Origin: Candidatus Gastranaerophilales bacterium
GTDB taxonomy: Bacteria; Cyanobacteriota; Vampirovibrionia; Gastranaerophilales; Gastranaerophilaceae
Assembly (NCBI GenBank): GCA_944323945.1
Contig: CALUUL010000041.1
Coordinates: forward strand, 1-17,750
DNA: 17,750 bases
Direction of reading: 5' to 3'
Each line of letters starts with the position of its first letter. The stretch's first letter is position 1. Of the stretch, positions 15,283-17,750 are shown piece by piece. The notes beneath the pieces were generated by a model, which worked only from the letters and a program-made list of their open reading frames with translations, did no database searches and was not told the origin of the DNA. The translations under genes and the position numbers were made by a program.

Positions 15283-15513
15283 ATGAAAGAAGTTAGTGGT
15301 TTCAATATTACGGATAAGGAATTTAAGTTGTTAAGTAAGAAAGCTGAAGCGGTTTATAACATAGCTGTTGTTGTAGATTATTTTTGCGTAACACAACAAG
15401 AAATTGAAGAGTTATACAATTTAACTCCGATTATTAAAAATTTAAGAGCAGAAGCTGATTTTTTGAATGCGTTTTTTATTCAAGCGGAAGGAAATAAAGA
15501 TTCTTTAGTTTAA
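15283..15513 (+). CDS. Small hypothetical protein
   Basis: This 76-residue protein starts at an ATG with an ideal AAAGGAGG site seven bases upstream, so it is very probably translated. It is helical, with no cysteine cluster, signal peptide or DNA-binding motif that I can see. The middle reads AEAVYNIAVVVDYFCVTQQ and the end LRAEADFLNAFFIQAEG. It is transcribed divergently from the defence operon, the position often held by regulators or by unrelated phage genes. The function is unknown. The 248 bases after it hold a 12-bp palindrome and no further gene. Confidence 0.65.
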   Translation: MKEVSGFNITDKEFKLLSKKAEAVYNIAVVVDYFCVTQQEIEELYNLTPIIKNLRAEADFLNAFFIQAEGNKDSLV

Positions 15514-15661
15514 ATTTTGATTAAACCCCGTTCAAAAAGTGTTCAAAAGACGTTGTATTGAATTTATTTAAGAAAATTGGAGAATTGCTTCAAACAAAAA
15601 ACAACTCTGCTTAAAATTGTACCTAACAGTTTCTTAAACAGATAAATTTTAATTGAAAAAA

Positions 15662-15673
15662 TTCCATATGGAA
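15662..15673. repeat. Perfect 12-bp palindrome
   Basis: TTCCATATGGAA lies about 90 bp upstream of the two-gene unit starting at 15762. It could be an operator for a small dimeric regulator, though no such regulator is recognised nearby. Confidence 0.25.
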
Positions 15674-15761
15674 ATTGTGTCTAAATGATACGTTTTAAAG
15701 TATTTTGCTTGATATTCAAGGGGCTTAGAGCGATAAATGTCATTGTTGATAAGAGATAATA

Positions 15762-15977
15762 ATGATTGAATTAGGCAAAAAATACAAACTTAAAAAGATT
15801 AAAAGTCTTGAAAACTCAGATAATGAGTATTACAAAGTAATAGGATTTTATAACCTTGACACTGTCATTTGCGAGAATCCTTATGGTGAAAGGTTTGTAT
15901 TTTTAAAAGAGTTTTTAATTGATCCTGCAAAACCTAATGAAATTTATTCAAAATTGATACTTGAAAGGCAAGAATAA
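15762..15977 (+). CDS. Small hypothetical protein
   Basis: This 71-residue protein reads MIELGKKYKLKKIKSLENSD and is followed by alternating hydrophobic stretches (YYKVIGFYNLDTVICENPYGERFVF) that suggest a small beta-barrel or SH3-like fold. A weak AAGAGA site precedes the ATG. The stop overlaps the start of the next gene by one base (TAATG), so the pair is probably translated together. There is no known family. Small paired beta proteins like these are common in phage and mobile-element accessory regions. Confidence 0.6.
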   Translation: MIELGKKYKLKKIKSLENSDNEYYKVIGFYNLDTVICENPYGERFVFLKEFLIDPAKPNEIYSKLILERQE

Positions 15978-16162
15978 TGGCAGAAAAAGATTATAAGTTA
16001 TACGGAACAAAGGTTTTAAATCTAAAAACTCAAGAAATAGGATTGTTAATTTGTGTTTGGAAAAACTGTTTTGCAGATAAAACAGTTGATTTTGCAACTT
16101 GTGTTAATAAGCAAGGCAAACGCTACAATATAGAACTTGAGGAGGTTACTCCATTGGAATAA
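15977..16162 (+). CDS. Small hypothetical protein
   Basis: This 61-residue protein overlaps the preceding gene by one base. It has a beta-rich pattern, GTKVLNLKTQEIGLLICVWKN, then FATCVNKQGKRYNIELEEV, resembling a small SH3-like or DUF-type domain built like its neighbour. Two Cys flank the central Asn-Cys-Phe region, without a zinc-knuckle spacing. It ends 31 bp from the convergent HNH gene. No function can be assigned. Confidence 0.58.
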   Translation: MAEKDYKLYGTKVLNLKTQEIGLLICVWKNCFADKTVDFATCVNKQGKRYNIELEEVTPLE

Positions 16163-16193
16163 AGAATATAAGAATAAATTTAAAAAATAAATA

Positions 16194-16967
16194 TTACAAA
16201 GAATTATCCTTAATCATCTTTTTTACTTCCTCAATTGTGTAAACTTCGTTTTTACCCTTTGAGTGTAAAATCATATGACAATTTGGACATACTGGAATCA
16301 AGTCTTTTATAGGATCAAGCTGATATTCGCTTTTAATTGTTGAAATCGGCTTTACATGATGAACATGGATTTTGTTTTTAAACTGTTCTCCATATTTTTG
16401 AGCAAATTCAAATCCACAAATTCTGCATTTTGTGCCATAGTGTTCCAAACAGGCAGTTTTAGCCTTTGTATTTCTTTCATAGGCATTTACTGTTATAGTT
16501 TTTGTCGCTCCTTCTTTGTAATTATTTATTCCTCCGGATAACTCCTCTGGAAAAATACTCTCAAAGTTATTATCTGTTATTCCTAAATATTTAGACATTG
16601 CGACATCAATATCTAATATTATTTCTTTTTTAGAAGCAGGAACAACATAAAAGTTACATCCGCTAAAAAAATATTGATAATCATCATATTTTCTATTTAT
16701 TACAGTATAATTAGATATTTCAGAAGTATTTTCATATATAATATGGGCTTTTGTCTTTGGTTTTTGTGTTGTTTTTATATGTATTGAAATACTTTTATTT
16801 CTATTTGTACTATTGTGATAACCAAGAAATATCGTGATATTACTTGGATTTTGAACTAAAATATACCAATCTTCTACTGATTCAGTATCTGCAATATACA
16901 AAGTATTGCTTTGTGCCTTGCTGATTGTCCAATAATGATTGTATCTTTTTATAACATCTGCAGACAT
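16194..16967 (-). CDS. HNH endonuclease with a novel N-terminal domain
   Basis: This 257-residue protein has AAGGGAA about eight bases before its ATG. Residues 150-257 are a clear HNH nuclease: EGATKTITVNAYERN, CRIC (C181, C184), IHVHHVKPIS (catalytic H203/H204), DLIPVCPNCHMILH (C227, C230, N229, H231). The four Cys hold a structural zinc, and the ββα-metal fold cuts DNA. Residues 1-140 are rich in Tyr, Ser and beta-type sequence and match no domain I know. In restriction enzymes such an N-terminal half often reads the DNA target or a modified base. It lies 46 bp downstream of a terminase-small-subunit-like gene, a place where phage HNH proteins assist DNA packaging. A type IV restriction role is the alternative. 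Confidence 0.85.
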   Translation of the reverse strand: MSADVIKRYNHYWTISKAQSNTLYIADTESVEDWYILVQNPSNITIFLGYHNSTNRNKSISIHIKTTQKPKTKAHIIYENTSEISNYTVINRKYDDYQYFFSGCNFYVVPASKKEIILDIDVAMSKYLGITDNNFESIFPEELSGGINNYKEGATKTITVNAYERNTKAKTACLEHYGTKCRICGFEFAQKYGEQFKNKIHVHHVKPISTIKSEYQLDPIKDLIPVCPNCHMILHSKGKNEVYTIEEVKKMIKDNSL

Positions 16968-17013
16968 AATATCATTCCCTTTTTAAGGATAACACAAACA
17001 TTATCTTTAAAGA

Positions 17014-17445
17014 CTATTCTTCAAAATCTTCTTGCAACTCAGTTTTCATTTCATTTTCCATTTCTTTCAGCATTTCTTCTTCATAATCTAATCTTTTTTG
17101 TGCAACCTTTATAAATTTTTCAATCTCAAAATCTTTTTGTTCTTTTTTGACAAGTTCTTCAACAAGATTCAGAAACACATTAAGCCTTGATGTATCTATT
17201 TTATTGCCGTTTTGAAGTTCTGAGTTAAAATTTGCAAGCATGGTTTTACAAAATACATAAGTATCATCTTTAGAGATTGTATGTTTATAGAGATATTGAT
17301 ACCTTTTTTCAGTCCAGTTTCCGTCTTTTTTCCAGCGTTTTATTGTTCGTTCATTTACACCTAATCTTTTTGCAATTCCTGCAACGGTTATAAATTCCTC
17401 TGTATACATTTTTTCGGCAATTTCATAGTATTTATCCTTTTTCAT
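17014..17445 (-). CDS. Terminase small subunit-like helix-turn-helix protein
   Basis: In this 143-residue protein residues about 7-45 match the N-terminal helix-turn-helix of phage small terminases: EIAEKMYTEEF, then ITVAGIAKRLGV and NERTIKRWKKDGNW. Residues 50-110 are helical. Residues 108-143 are a long charged, Glu-rich helix, probably a coiled coil. Small terminases form rings that bind phage DNA at the packaging start. The start codon overlaps the upstream stop by four bases. No large terminase is visible in this window; it would be expected downstream in many phages, but HNH takes that place. A plain transcription regulator is possible. Confidence 0.6.
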   Translation of the reverse strand: MKKDKYYEIAEKMYTEEFITVAGIAKRLGVNERTIKRWKKDGNWTEKRYQYLYKHTISKDDTYVFCKTMLANFNSELQNGNKIDTSRLNVFLNLVEELVKKEQKDFEIEKFIKVAQKRLDYEEEMLKEMENEMKTELQEDFEE

Positions 17446-17723
17446 AATGAGCCTCTAATCTTTTTATTCTGTTGCAGAGCTTCTTGTGCAAGGATTTTAT
17501 CTGTTTCAAAAAGATAAAATTCTTGTTCCTGCTCATTTTCTTTCTGCAAAAATATTGACAAATCAATATTGGCAGCTGCTTTTTGTTCTTTCTTTTTTCT
17601 TACGGCTTTATCCATATTCGTATTTGCAATTTTTGAAATTTTTACATCAGCCTTAAAATCCTTTTCAGGGCTGTTATAAGCGGCTTTGTAGTTCTCATAC
17701 TTTTCTTGCGGAGAAATTTCCAT
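17442..17723 (-). CDS. Small hypothetical protein, possibly extending beyond the right edge
   Basis: The ATG at 17721-17723 gives 93 residues, charged and Lys/Glu/Ala-rich (EISPQEKYENYKAAY, AVRKKKEQKAAANID, ENEQEQEFYLFETDK), with no known motif. No Shine-Dalgarno precedes that ATG, and the frame stays open through the last nine codons of the window (TAKSYIKNT). The true start may therefore lie outside the window. The stop overlaps the terminase-like gene by ATGA, indicating an operon. Its position suggests a phage-related gene of unknown role. Confidence 0.55.
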   Translation of the reverse strand: MEISPQEKYENYKAAYNSPEKDFKADVKISKIANTNMDKAVRKKKEQKAAANIDLSIFLQKENEQEQEFYLFETDKILAQEALQQNKKIRGSL

Positions 17724-17750
17724 AGTGTTTTTAATATAGGATTTTGCGGT

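Noticed and set aside
1..17750. Avoidance of CCGG in the window
   Set aside because: I count about eight CCGG sites by eye, close to what base composition predicts. This gives no sign of restriction avoidance; sites in gajA and the AAA genes show it is not excluded.
1..17750. CRISPR array, tRNA or rRNA gene
   Set aside because: No regularly spaced repeats and no cloverleaf or rRNA-like block were found on either strand. The repeats seen are pairs or inverted repeats only.

Overview
The window is AT-rich, gene-dense bacterial DNA read mostly on the minus strand. Several proteins begin with a short M-(R/K)-(I/V) leader followed within about 50 residues by an aromatic-x-Gly or NFxG-type motif. 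I associate this style with gut Vampirovibrionia (Candidatus Gastranaerophilales, non-photosynthetic relatives of Cyanobacteria). That assignment rests on memory of protein style, not on a marker gene, so it is tentative.

Left third (1-7076): the 5' part of a large unknown protein with possible membrane segments runs off the left edge. A small unknown protein (1332-1853) lies upstream of it. Next comes a stretch of decayed mobile DNA: a deleted copy of a secreted nuclease gene (2027-2155) and a frameshifted phage-type N-acetylmuramoyl-L-alanine amidase (2246-2574). After a terminator lies a tight three-gene minus-strand operon (7076 to 2640) of related AAA+ domain proteins. The middle gene has intact Walker A, Walker B and sensor 1 motifs. 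The two flanking genes carry clearly related AAA domains that have lost the catalytic motifs. By hand alignment the two dead copies have an Arg near the arginine-finger position, where the live one has none.

Middle (7077-8742): a broken tyrosine recombinase (7396-7830), an intact secreted thermonuclease-like gene (7837-8325) whose 5' end and upstream DNA are repeated at 2041-2155, and about 400 bp of AT-rich DNA with two inverted repeats and a possible gene remnant. The AAA+ operon therefore sits between direct repeats and phage-gene remnants.

Defence operon (15116 to 8743, minus strand): five overlapping or nearly abutting genes encode a Vsr-type mismatch endonuclease, a C5-cytosine methyltransferase, an HpaII-family restriction endonuclease, an OLD-type ATPase/TOPRIM nuclease (GajA) and a UvrD-like helicase (GajB). 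This is a type II restriction-modification system with its mutation-repair partner, joined to a Gabija anti-phage system. A consensus-like promoter sits so close to vsr that the transcript may be leaderless.

Right end (15167-17750): a divergent plus-strand promoter precedes three small unknown genes. Facing them on the minus strand are an HNH endonuclease, a terminase-small-subunit-like helix-turn-helix protein and a small unknown protein, which is a phage packaging-type arrangement. Phage remnants on both sides suggest that the defence operon sits in a prophage-derived or island hotspot.
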